Origin: Caecibacter massiliensis
Lineage (GTDB): Bacteria > Bacillota > Negativicutes > Veillonellales > Megasphaeraceae
Reading direction: 5' to 3'
DNA: 64,000 nt
Assembly: GCA_900095875.1 (NCBI GenBank)
Contig: LT608311.1
Location: 930,001-994,000 of the forward strand
Each line of letters begins with the position of its first letter. Positions within the stretch are counted from its first letter, which is position 1. The position numbers and the translations under genes are program-made. Positions 18,374 to 28,400 of this stretch are shown in pieces. The notes under the pieces were generated by a model. It saw nothing but the letters and a program-made list of their open reading frames with translations. It did no database searches and was not told the origin of the DNA.

Positions 18374-18402
18374 TTGATATCATTTTATATCCAGGCTATA
18401 AT
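18374..18402 (+). promoter_or_regulatory. Promoter of the LysR gene at 18471
   Basis: TTGATA (18374-18379), 17-base spacer, TATAAT (18397-18402), in the divergent gap with the RraA operon. Confidence 0.7.
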
Positions 18403-18470
18403 AAAGTAAAATGAATAAATAGGCAATTAATAATCAATTATTTTCATATTTACTAAAAGGAGTATCACAC

Positions 18471-19385
18471 ATGCATATACACGACATCGAAGCCTTCCTG
18501 ACCGTCGTTCAGACCCGCAATATCAGCCGGGCGGCCGAACAGCTCTACGTATCCCAGACGGCTATTACCCACCGTCTGCAGAATCTGGAAGCCGAACTAG
18601 GCGTTACTCTGTTGGAACGGGGCCGGGGCATCAAAGAAATTTCACTTACTCCTTCAGGACAGGATTTTATGCCTATCGCCCACCGTTGGGCTGCTTTATG
18701 GAAAGAGCTGGATCACTTCAAAGAAGAAGGAGAAAAACTTTCTCTTTCCTTTGGCTCTGTCCAATACCTGAATGATTTTATCTTTCCACCATTATTTCAA
18801 AAATTGCTGAATCATCAGCCAAAAATTCATTTATCCCTGCACACTGAGCATACGGCAGAATTATATCCACTGCTCGAACGCAGGGAAATCGACGTAGCCA
18901 TTGCCTGGCGGAACATCAAATATCCTGATATTCTCTGCACTCCCTGGAAAAAAACGCCTTTAGTCGTATTAAAATCCAGTACCACATCTGACAAAGGCAT
19001 TTCGACCATTGACAATACCGATTTAAATCCCCAGGACGAAATCTATGTTCCCTGGACACCGGAATTCAAAAACTGGCATGATGACCACTGGCCCAGTGAT
19101 ATTTACAGCAGTCCTACACTTCTTACAGGAGCACCTCTCACATTGCAAGTATTGAAAAACAGCGGCCGTTGGTCAATCGTTCCTTTGGGAATGGCACAGT
19201 ATGCTTTTTCGCTGGGTGGATTCACCTATTCGTATTTATCCGATTCTCCCGCGCCCCTGACCGCCTATATTATCCAGCACAAAAAACCTCGTCCCACCAC
19301 GCAGAGGTCTCTTTCTATTTTTTTCAAATACTTGCAGGAATTTTCGTTGAATATTGACAGACAAGCATTAGCTTATAAAGTGTAA
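18471..19385 (+). CDS. LysR-type regulator (divergent to RraA operon)
   Basis: LysR-family regulator of 304 residues. The DNA-binding helix-turn-helix is ISRAAEQLYVSQTAITHRL (about 18-36) and the C-terminal part is the effector domain. AAAGGAG stands nine bases before the ATG. It is divergent from the RraA/dehydrogenase operon and is the obvious candidate to control it. Its effector domain resembles that of the LysR protein at 10228 (FKNWHDDHW... SGRWSIVPLGMA against FQAWHDQWW... PGQWSVMQISMA), so the two are paralogues that may sense related acids. Confidence 0.88.
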   Translation: MHIHDIEAFLTVVQTRNISRAAEQLYVSQTAITHRLQNLEAELGVTLLERGRGIKEISLTPSGQDFMPIAHRWAALWKELDHFKEEGEKLSLSFGSVQYLNDFIFPPLFQKLLNHQPKIHLSLHTEHTAELYPLLERREIDVAIAWRNIKYPDILCTPWKKTPLVVLKSSTTSDKGISTIDNTDLNPQDEIYVPWTPEFKNWHDDHWPSDIYSSPTLLTGAPLTLQVLKNSGRWSIVPLGMAQYAFSLGGFTYSYLSDSPAPLTAYIIQHKKPRPTTQRSLSIFFKYLQEFSLNIDRQALAYKV

Positions 19386-19413
19386 CACATTGTTTACAAT
19401 ACATCGGCAGGGC

Positions 19414-19443
19414 TTTACATTAAATCTGGCTTATTGGTATAAT
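19414..19443 (+). promoter_or_regulatory. Promoter of the kinase pair
   Basis: TTTACA (19414-19419), 18-base spacer, TATAAT (19438-19443). The transcript would start near 19450, which rules out the upstream ATG at 19446 and supports the start at 19485. Confidence 0.72.
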
Positions 19444-19484
19444 ATATGCATAATACTCATAATTATAAAAAGAAGGTCGTGCCT

Positions 19485-20813
19485 ATGCATTCTTCGTCTC
19501 TGGCAGTCGGTCTCCTTCTTCTTGCCCTGCTGCCATCTATTTTCGTCCAATACAGAGTCTTTGTCCCACTCCTGACACCTTACGAGTCACACCGTCTGGC
19601 AAAGGCATTTATCTTAATGTATGTTGTTATTACTCTCTGTGTTGTTCTGGTTTTCTCACAGGGCATCATCGGCATCGCCTGGATTTCATTCAAGGACATC
19701 ATATCCTTGCACGCGATTCCTTACCTGATTCTCGGACTGCTGTTTGTGCCTGCGTACCGTCTGCAATATATATTCGTCCTGGGGATGCAGGGTCTGTATA
19801 TTGTGGCACTTCTCACGCTCATTATGAACGTAGAGCTCCTGTTCATTCCTCCCAGTATATTTTTCCAACATATTACTCCGTTTCTCCTGGCATACATGCT
19901 GTCCTATATCATCCTTGCACCACTGCTGCTAAAATTTTTCCGTTCCTTGTTCATCCCCTATCATATGGTCGATATGCTGTCGTTCTGGAAATACACCGCC
20001 TGGATTCCAGTCTCACTGATCCTATATTCTGCCATTCTGGCCCATACCAATGAACCAATAGCCCGCGAATACCTCATTCCGCGCGTACTGCAGGCCTTGT
20101 TTGGGATTTGTATTGCCATTACGATGTATCTGGGCACGCGGAAAATGCATTATGCCATCGAACTCAAGCGTGAAAATGCGGCCCTGCTGACACAGATGGA
20201 AATGTTCGCCGACTATACGCGGATGCTTCAGTCCGCTCAGCGGCGCATGTCCATATACCGCCATGACACACGGCATCAGCTGCGCCTTCTGTCCAAATTA
20301 ATCCAAGAAAAAGACGATACAGCTTCACTGGCCTTACTGAAAACGCTCACGCAGGAACTGGCTCAGACCCGTCCCTATCACTGGGGAGAAAACACCTGTA
20401 TCCGGAAGACACTGCTTCCGCTCATCGAGAAAGCCCGGGAAAACGGTATCCCCGTCATGGCAGACCTCTCGCTGGCGCCGCATCTTCCCTTTGAACAGGA
20501 ACTGGCTCAGGCGGCCGCCCGTCTGGTAAACGCCGCGATTGCCGTCAGCCGCTCTCAGGATAAAAGCAAGCAGTCTATCACAATCATTGCCCGTCAGACA
20601 GAAACGACAATCATGCTTCTCATCGGCAACCGTCAGACCGGCCCGGTATTGATGGATGCTGAAGGGCATCCACAAAACGGCCCATATGCCGAAGTGATAC
20701 CGGCCCTGCATCAGTTTATAATAAATCATCAGGGAGTCGGCCGATATACCTGCAAGAAGGGATGGGTTATCGCCAACGTGCGTATTCCCTGTAAGGGAGG
20801 TGCGGCCGTATGA
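19485..20813 (+). CDS. Sensor-kinase-like protein A: keeps phospho-acceptor His, degenerate ATP site
   Basis: Integral-membrane GHKL-type sensor (AgrC/LytS-like) of 442 residues. Residues 1-230 carry about six or seven membrane segments, followed by a coiled linker. The dimerisation helix holds a good H-box, YRHDTRHQ, with His260 (codon 20262-20264). The ATPase half is damaged: the N-box reads RLVNAAIAV, so the usual Glu before Asn is Val, and no GxG G-box can be found where QNGPYAEV stands. The start at 19485 is eight bases behind GAAGG. It overlaps the next gene by ATGA, implying coupled translation and a 1:1 product ratio. It probably cannot bind or hydrolyse ATP alone. Confidence 0.8.
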   Translation: MHSSSLAVGLLLLALLPSIFVQYRVFVPLLTPYESHRLAKAFILMYVVITLCVVLVFSQGIIGIAWISFKDIISLHAIPYLILGLLFVPAYRLQYIFVLGMQGLYIVALLTLIMNVELLFIPPSIFFQHITPFLLAYMLSYIILAPLLLKFFRSLFIPYHMVDMLSFWKYTAWIPVSLILYSAILAHTNEPIAREYLIPRVLQALFGICIAITMYLGTRKMHYAIELKRENAALLTQMEMFADYTRMLQSAQRRMSIYRHDTRHQLRLLSKLIQEKDDTASLALLKTLTQELAQTRPYHWGENTCIRKTLLPLIEKARENGIPVMADLSLAPHLPFEQELAQAAARLVNAAIAVSRSQDKSKQSITIIARQTETTIMLLIGNRQTGPVLMDAEGHPQNGPYAEVIPALHQFIINHQGVGRYTCKKGWVIANVRIPCKGGAAV

Positions 20814-22159
20814 TATGGATACTCATTACTACCTGTCTGCTCACCCTGTCCATTGTACCGCCGGCCTATCTGCAGTATGCTTCTTTTGCCCCCTTGCTAT
20901 CCATAACGCAAAAAAAATGGGTGTGTGCCGGATACGCTGTCTGTTTCATGGCAGAAACACTGGTCCTGATCTATCTCTTTCTCGGCGGGCAGTGGTCCCA
21001 CTCTATTTTCATGTTCAAAAAGCTGTATTCCCTTTTATGGATTCCCTATTTTATCTGGGCCGTCATCATCATCCGTCCCTATTTTTTCCGGCATATCTAC
21101 GTATTTGCCCTGCGCACCATATTCATGCTGATGCTCCATACCTTCATCTATTACGTATTCTATGTATTCATTCATCTGGGCATCTTACCTGTCGGCGAAA
21201 GCTCCCTGCTCTACCCACTCGAACTGTTTGTTTACACCATCAGTTATATACTCTGTCTGCCTTTCCTAATCCGGTATTTCAATGAAATATTCCGCAATGA
21301 CCATGCGCTGAGCACACGGGTTTACTGGAAATATATCTGTGTCCTTCCCTGCCTGCTCCTGGCAGAATCTCTGTTTTTTGTCACCCAGTCTATCCCCAAT
21401 GTAATCTATTTCGAAATGCTGGTGCCACGAATCATCATTTCCTGCGCTACCCTGCTCGTCGCCCTGAGCGTACGGGCCGGCATCAATCAGGCTGATGCCA
21501 TTTATTTGACGCACGAACGCAATGACGCCCTGGCCGCTCAGATCCAGTCCAATCAGAATTACGCCCAGTCGCTGAATGAATCACAGACATTGATGGAACA
21601 GTTTTACGAAAAAAGACGGGAATATTTACAGAAATTGACAACCCTCATATCGGATCACGACTATGATAAAGCCCTGGCCCTGATTGAACACATAGGTCTG
21701 AAGCTCAATCAGACCAAACGGCAGCAGTATTGTAAAAACGCGGTCGTCAATGCCGCCCTTACGACTTATCTCAGTGCGGCCATACGCAAAGGTATCGCCG
21801 TCACGGCCCAGGCCGATATCCCGGACTGCAGTCCGGCCTTCAGCACGGACCTGTCCATGGTCTTTTCCAATCTCATTGAAAACGCTGTCCATGCCAGTGA
21901 AAAACAGGCAGAAGGCAGGCGCGTCCTGACGCTTCTCGTCGTTCGTCAGGAAGATATGCTGAACATTCTCATAAAGAACCGCTTCGATGGCACGGTCATA
22001 TTTAACGAAGACGGGCTGCCAACGACCGATGCCCCGGGCCACGGCATCGGCATGAAATCCTTGGCCCGCTTCCGGGACGAATACCATGCCAATATCATCT
22101 GTACCTGCGAAAAGGGCTGGTTCAGCACCTACATCCGGCTGGCACTGCCAGACACATAA
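20810..22159 (+). CDS. Sensor-kinase-like protein B: intact ATP site, no phospho-acceptor His
   Basis: Tandem paralogue of the preceding gene, 449 residues with the same layout of six or seven membrane segments, linker and GHKL ATPase. Here the ATP site is complete: N-box SNLIENAVHAS (Glu357, Asn358) and G-box GHGIGMKSL (410-414). At the H-box position the sequence reads FYEKRREYL, so Glu267 (codon 21608-21610) replaces histidine. It is the mirror image of the defect in protein A. The start overlaps the upstream stop by four bases. By family logic B would phosphorylate His260 of A in a heterodimer, and A would pass the phosphate to a response regulator, most simply the LytTR gene at 29126. 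Confidence 0.8.
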   Translation: MIWILITTCLLTLSIVPPAYLQYASFAPLLSITQKKWVCAGYAVCFMAETLVLIYLFLGGQWSHSIFMFKKLYSLLWIPYFIWAVIIIRPYFFRHIYVFALRTIFMLMLHTFIYYVFYVFIHLGILPVGESSLLYPLELFVYTISYILCLPFLIRYFNEIFRNDHALSTRVYWKYICVLPCLLLAESLFFVTQSIPNVIYFEMLVPRIIISCATLLVALSVRAGINQADAIYLTHERNDALAAQIQSNQNYAQSLNESQTLMEQFYEKRREYLQKLTTLISDHDYDKALALIEHIGLKLNQTKRQQYCKNAVVNAALTTYLSAAIRKGIAVTAQADIPDCSPAFSTDLSMVFSNLIENAVHASEKQAEGRRVLTLLVVRQEDMLNILIKNRFDGTVIFNEDGLPTTDAPGHGIGMKSLARFRDEYHANIICTCEKGWFSTYIRLALPDT

Positions 22160-22177
22160 CATCTTCTAAGAAACAAC

Positions 22178-22230
22178 AAACAGGCTGTCGCAATGTAAGC
22201 TACGAAAGCTATTTTGCGATAGTCTGTTTT
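22178..22230 (+). terminator. Terminator of the kinase pair
   Basis: An imperfect stem (AACAGgCTgTCGCAA with TTGCGAtAGtCTGTT) is followed by TTTAG. It lies about 20 bases past the kinase B stop. Confidence 0.7.
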
Positions 22231-22234
22231 AGTT

Positions 22235-22258
22235 TGCCAAAGGGGCGTCCCTTTGGCA
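22235..22258. repeat. Perfect small hairpin
   Basis: TGCCAAAGGG-GCGT-CCCTTTGGCA, a 10-bp perfect stem with a four-base loop right after the terminator. It has no T-run and its function is unknown. Confidence 0.6.
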
Positions 22259-22333
22259 GATACATCATGCTGCAGATGGAGAAATCTCATGTATGACCCA
22301 TCGCTTATTGACAATATCTCACCAAATAACAAG

Positions 22334-22370
22334 ACTGCCGCATCCTGAATGAAATTCAGGATGCGGCAGT
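22334..22370 (-). terminator. Terminator of the autotransporter gene
   Basis: A perfect 17-bp stem (ACTGCCGCATCCTGAAT) with a three-base loop, 50 bases past the stop codon. The T-run on the minus strand is short (CTTGTT). Confidence 0.75.
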
Positions 22371-22420
22371 TCGTCATGCCTTTTGCTTCCGCCTCTGACG
22401 ATGCAGGGATTCAGCGTTTG

Positions 22421-25400
22421 TTATGCCTTGTTCTGGGCAGCCATAGCTTTCAGTTCTGGTTTAAATTCTTCTACCAGTTTCGCTTCTGCTTTGGCGCCTT
22501 TCTGCAGGGCTTTGTAAATGATTTCTGCCATTTCATAGCGGGTCATCGTGCGTTCGCCATGATACTTGCCATCTTCATACCCCTGGATGATGCCGTTGCC
22601 AGCCAGGCGGGATACGGCTTCATATGCCCAGTGGTTTTCCGGTACATCGGGGAATTCCTTGGACAGGTTCGGATTGAGGACGGACAGGAGGGCATCCATC
22701 TGATGCTGCAGGGTATTGACCTGGGATTCGAGATTCTTGACGTATTTTGCGCTTTCCGCCATCTGTTTATTCCGTGCTTTGTTGCCGCCGCGGCCGATGC
22801 GGACCGCTACGCCGCCGCCGATCATATTGTCATCCGAGCCGACTGTACCGGACAGGTTGACCATGACGTCTTCATTGGGGCGATAGAAGAGGCCCAGAGC
22901 CGTAGCCGTTTCGTTCTTGTAATTACCAACGGCTGCTGCCACATTGAACTTGGAATCGGCGTCAAATTCGAGAGGATGGAGGTTGGCCATAGCTGCTGCG
23001 TTAGCACCAACTTCGTTGATGCGGCTGTCCATCTTGCTGACGCGGCGGTTGGTTTCATAGAGCTGTGATCCATTGACCGCATCCAGGCTGTTGGCCGAAA
23101 GTTCTCCCGCTGCCACGTTGGTGATCTTCTGATTATTGGCGTTGATGCCATTATCATCAATATAGGTCTTGTCGCCAACTTTGTACGAAGAAGCTGTCAT
23201 GCTGCCCGATACGCTGGCATTGCCGCCTACGCTGAGGTCTTTGGCAACGGTGACCGTATCCTGGAAGTTTGCGGCTCCGGTTACATCGAGGGTGCCATCA
23301 ATAGTCGCGTTGTTGGTCACATGCAGGTCTTTCGTAGTAGTCGTGCCACCGACCGTGAGGTCTTTCATGACTTCAGCATAATCCATAGTCGCTTTGCCCG
23401 TTTCGAGGGTATTGCCGGAAATGGTCGTCTTCGTAATCGAACCGTCGCCGATTGCCGTGTTGTGGTCCGTATTTTCGAAAGTCGTGCCATCCGTCGTCGT
23501 AGTCACGGTGCTCTTGCCTACCGTATCTTTGATGCTGGTAGTTGCCGTGTTTTCAATTTCTGCCGCACTGTTGGACAGTTTTTCTTCCGCCTTGTTCACC
23601 AAGTTCTTGGCATCGTTGGTAATCGTTCCCTGTTTTGCCGTATTGGTGATATCCGCGCTTCCCTGACTTACGCTGGTGCTGGAAGTTCCATCGCTTGTGC
23701 TGACAGTCGTATTGACAAATCCATTGTCGGCATCTTTCAGGATATCGATGATGCTGCCGCTGACCAGTTTTTCCGTCGAAGTCGTTGCCGTCTTAACAGA
23801 AGCATTGTACTGACTATCGCTGGCTTTGATCAGCTGTTCCGATTTGTCTACGGTGTTGTTGGTGTTGTTGGACTTGGTCCCGTCGGTGATGGAAGAGGCA
23901 AGGCTCTTTGCATCCTGGTTCACAACGGTGGTATTGGTGCCGTCCGTTACGGAGGAAGCGATCTGATCTGCTTTCTGCAAGTCGTTGGATGTATTGGTTC
24001 CGTCCGTAATGTTGGTATTGGTCTGACCGGCAATGGTGTCGATAGTAGTCTTGTTGCTACCATCAATCAGCTGGGATTTTTCTTCCGCTGCACCGCGGAG
24101 ATAGGAAGCGGTCTTGCCATCGGCCTGGCTCATTTCTTCCGTAGTCTGATAAGACAGCTGGGTAGAAGTATTGGAACCGGCATCGTTCGTCACTTTCTGT
24201 ACGATGGAGCTGGTAGCATCGGTTTCTACATCGATAGCTTTGTTGGTAATCTTGTTCTTCGCTTCGTTGGTGATGTTTTCTGCCGTCAGGCTGCTGTCAC
24301 CAGTTACGGTCGTGGTCTGGTTTCCGCCTACCGTGGTGCTCAGGTTAGCTTTATAGTCTTCCGTCACATCGCCGGTCACAGTAGTAGACTGTTTTCCAGT
24401 GATGGTATTGGTCTGGTCACCAGTGATATTATTGATTTGATTGCCATTGACTGTGTGCTTTTCTTCACCGGTAATGGTGGTTTCCAGTCCGCCATTGTAG
24501 TTTTCCGTAGCTTTTCCAGTTACGGTTTCAGTCAAAGTACCGCCCACCTTGGTATCCAGGTCGGACTTGTAGTCTTCTGTGACTTTGCCGGTGACGGTGG
24601 TCTTCATTTCGCCGCCGACAGTCGTGGTCAGGTCTTTGCCAACCGTGTTGGTCATGTTTTCCGTAGCGTTGTTGATGATATCCTTGGCATCATTGGCGAT
24701 CGTACCGTTCTTAGCCGTGTTGGTGATATCTTTTGCCGTCTGGGTGACGCCAGTGCTGTTGGTGCCATCCGTTACGGCGCTGCTGATGAACGGGTTGGCT
24801 GCATCGTCGAGGTTCTTGATGACGTCGATGATGCTGCTGCCGCTTACCAGGGCATCTTCCATCTTAGTAGCTGTCTTAGACGTAGCACTGTACTGGGTAT
24901 CGCTGGCTTTGATCAGCTGTTCCGATTTATCCACGGTGTTGTTGGTATTGTTGGACTTGGTCCCGTCGGTGATGGAGGAGGCAAGGCTCTTTGCATCCTG
25001 GTTCACAACAGTGGTATTGGTGCCGTCCGTTACGGAGGAAGCGATCTGATCTGCTTTCTGCAAGTCGTTGGATGTATTGGTTCCGTCCGTAATGTTGGTA
25101 TTGGTCTGGCCGGCAACCGTGTCGATGGTGGTCTTCTTGTCACCATCAATCAGCTGGGATTTTTCTTCCGCTGCACCGCGGAGATAGGAAGCGGTCTTGC
25201 CATCGGCCTGGCTCATTTCTTCCTTGGTCTGATAGGACAGCTGGGTGGAAGTATTGGAACCGGCATCGTTCGTCACTTTCTGTACGATGGAGCTGGTAGC
25301 ATCGGTTTCTACATCGATAGCTTTGTTGGTAATCTTGTTCTTCGCTTCGTTAGTGATGTTTTCTGCCGTCAGGCTGCTGTCACCAGTTACCGTCGTGGTC

Positions 25401-28400
25401 TGGTTTCCGCCTACCGTGGTGCTCAGGTTAGCTTTGTAGTCTTCCGTCACATCACCAGTTACGGTTTCCGTCAGAGTTCCTTTTACGGTATTGCTCTGGT
25501 TGCCATTGACCGTAGTGCTCTGGCTGCCATAAGTTTCTGTCACAGCTCCTTTGACGCTTTCCGTCTTGCTGCCACTGATGGTATTGGTCTGGTCTCCTGC
25601 TACCACATTAAACTGATTTCCGCCTACATTGGTGCTCTGGTCACCGTCAACCGTAGTTGCCTGGCTGCCGTATTTTTCCGTGACACTACCTTTGACCGTT
25701 TCCGTCTTGCTTCCACTTACCGTATTCTGCTGATTGCCAGCTACGATATTGGTCTGGTTTCCGCCTACAGAAGTTCTCTGGTCTGTCTTAACGTTGGTAA
25801 CCTGGGCGTTGAAGTTTTCTGTTTCCGTTCCTTTTACACTGACCGTACGGTCTCCGGACACGGTATTGGTCTGATTACCTGCCACATAATGGGTTTCATT
25901 TCCGCCCACCTTGGTGTCCAGGTCGGACTTGTAGTCTTCTGTGACTTTGCCGGTGACGGTGGTCGTCATTTCGCCACCAACAGTGGTCGTCAGGTCTTTG
26001 CCAACGGTGTTAGTCATGTTTTCCGTAGCGTTGTTGATGATATCCTTGGCTTCGTTAGTAATAGTACCTTGTTTCGCCGTATTGGTAATATCCGTCGTAG
26101 TCTGGGTGGAAGAAGTCGTGTTAGTTCCATCGGTGACTTCACTGGAGATGTTATCTACCTTCTGATCTACCTTGGAGAATACCGTATCAGACGAATTAAT
26201 CTGATTCAGGATTTCATCGACACGCTGTTGGAACGTCGAGGTCTTACCTTCCTTATCTTGGAGGACACTACTGGATTCCGTTGCACTCTGAGTTGCTGTA
26301 TTGGTGTTACTATCTTTATCCTTCAGTGTGCTCTGTGACTGAGTAGATGTCTGTGTAGACAGGTTGCTGTTCTTTTCAGAATCGATAACCTTGGACGTTA
26401 CATCGTTGCCTTCTACAGTCAAAGTACTCTTGTTCCAGTTACCATCTGCATCGGTAGATTTCGCCCAGGTGGAAGTCCCATTTTCATCATAATCGATGGC
26501 GCTTTCTTTTTCACTGCCATCTTTGGTGCTGGTGGCTTTCTTGTAGCCCGTGATTTCACCGGCTGCCACTTTCGTGCTGGCCGTTACGTTGTTGTCCCCT
26601 ACAATGCCGTTCTTGGTCAGGTCGATTTCATCCACATTCAGCTTGCCGTTGACCGTCAGGTCGCCGCCGATGGTGGCATCACCGCTGGTGGTAATGGTTT
26701 CAGCGCTCAGGTTCTTCACACCAGTGAGGTTGCCATTTTGCATGGTTGCCGTGCCATCAGAGATGCTCTTACCCTGGATAGCACCGCCGGCGGTCAGGTC
26801 ACCGGTAATGGTGGCACTGCCTGCTGTGAGAGCGCCCTGGATGGAAGCGCTGGCCCCTGTAATGGCACCGCCTGCGTGAATGTCACCCAATGCGGAGATG
26901 TTGCCCGTAGAAGTTACGGTGCCGCCGGTAATGGTACCGCTGGTGTTGATGTTGCCATTGGTGATGGTAGCAATCCCATCGGTCAGGGTCTTGCCGGTTA
27001 CCGTTCCGTTGCTCATGGAAGCACCCTTACCGTCGGTTACGGTTTCGCCGGTGATGGTTGCCCTAGAAGTGACATTTCCATTTTCATCTACGGTGAAAGC
27101 CCCGTTGGCCCCTTTGATCTTGCCGTCAGCGCTCATAGCTGCCTTGGCTTCGCTATAGGTATCGCCGCCGGTGTAGACGCCGTCTTTATCCACCACCGTG
27201 CTGTTAGTGCCAACCTTGATTCCATTTTCGTTCATGGTGATCTGGTTGTCCTTGCCCTTGTTCAGGATCATTTCATTGGCATCGGTCTTGGAAGTGGTCA
27301 CGTTGCCCTGGGCGTCAATGGTAGTGGTGTTCTTTTGCAACACATTGTCGTTGCTCAGACTCAGTCCGCTGTTGACGGCTTCCACCAGTTTGGTATCTGC
27401 TGCCACACGGGCCGAAGTTTCTGCCGTAATCTTATCATCCAGTACCGTATCGGCTGCTTTACGTTCTGCGGCTTCGTTGTCGATATTAGTCTGCAGGGTC
27501 GCATCGGCTGCTTCCCGGGCAGCAGCTTCATTGGCATCTGCCTGGTTCAGGGCCGTGAATCCATCAGCCATATTCTTGTTGATGGTATTGAACCCATCCA
27601 CCATATTCTGGTTAACCTGTTCAATGACCTTGTCTTGGGCTGCATCAGCCCCGATCCGGGCGGCGGTTTCTTTGGCCAGAGCAGCGTCCAGGTTGGTGAC
27701 GTTTTCGCCAATGGTGTTGGCCGCTTTCACAACGGCCCCATCCTGTACGGCCGCATCAGCCTTGCTTACATAATTATCAGATGTCTGTTTTTCCAGATAT
27801 TCCTTCACATTGGTGATGCGTTCGTTCAGAGCCGTATCGCCAGCTTCACGGGCCGTTGCTTCGGCAGTGATAGCATCAGCATTAGATTTAACCTGGGTAT
27901 CGAGAGCGGAAAGGTTAGCCCCTACACTATTGGTTTGGACCACATAGTTTCCGGTCTTCGTTGTATCATCGTAAACAGCTTCCGCTTCTACTTTCCCTGC
28001 TACCGATACATCACCACTAGAGGTGATATCACCAGTGGAAATACTTCCAGATGTCAATTGCCCACGGATCTTCAGATCTTTGACGGTCTGATTTTCTTTG
28101 GTCCCTACAATCAGATTGCCATCCTTGGAAACATGCAGGGCCGTGCTGGTCTTATCCGTTGTAAACTGATCCGCATTGGCTTTGACCTGTGTATCCAGTG
28201 CAACAATATTTTCACCTACCGTATTGCCGGCCGTTACATAATTACCGCTGGTAAGGGTATTATCCACGACGCCCTGCATGCCTACGACTTTATTTTTAGC
28301 AGTAATATTGGTCTGGGAAACGATTTCCTTAGCACCTACCGTCGCCTGAGACGAAATATTTCCTGTTGCCGCAATGGTTCCTTGAGAAATAATGCTATTC

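Noticed and set aside
23800-26200. Regular repeats that could suggest a CRISPR or tandem-repeat array
   Set aside because: Repeats are codon-aligned parts of the adhesin stalk with no spacer structure and no cas genes.
23321-26338. 1005-codon open frame on the + strand, antisense to the adhesin
   Set aside because: It mirrors the repetitive, codon-biased adhesin gene, has no ribosome-binding site, and its Cys/Phe/Arg-rich product fits no protein. The 26738-28549 frame is the same effect.
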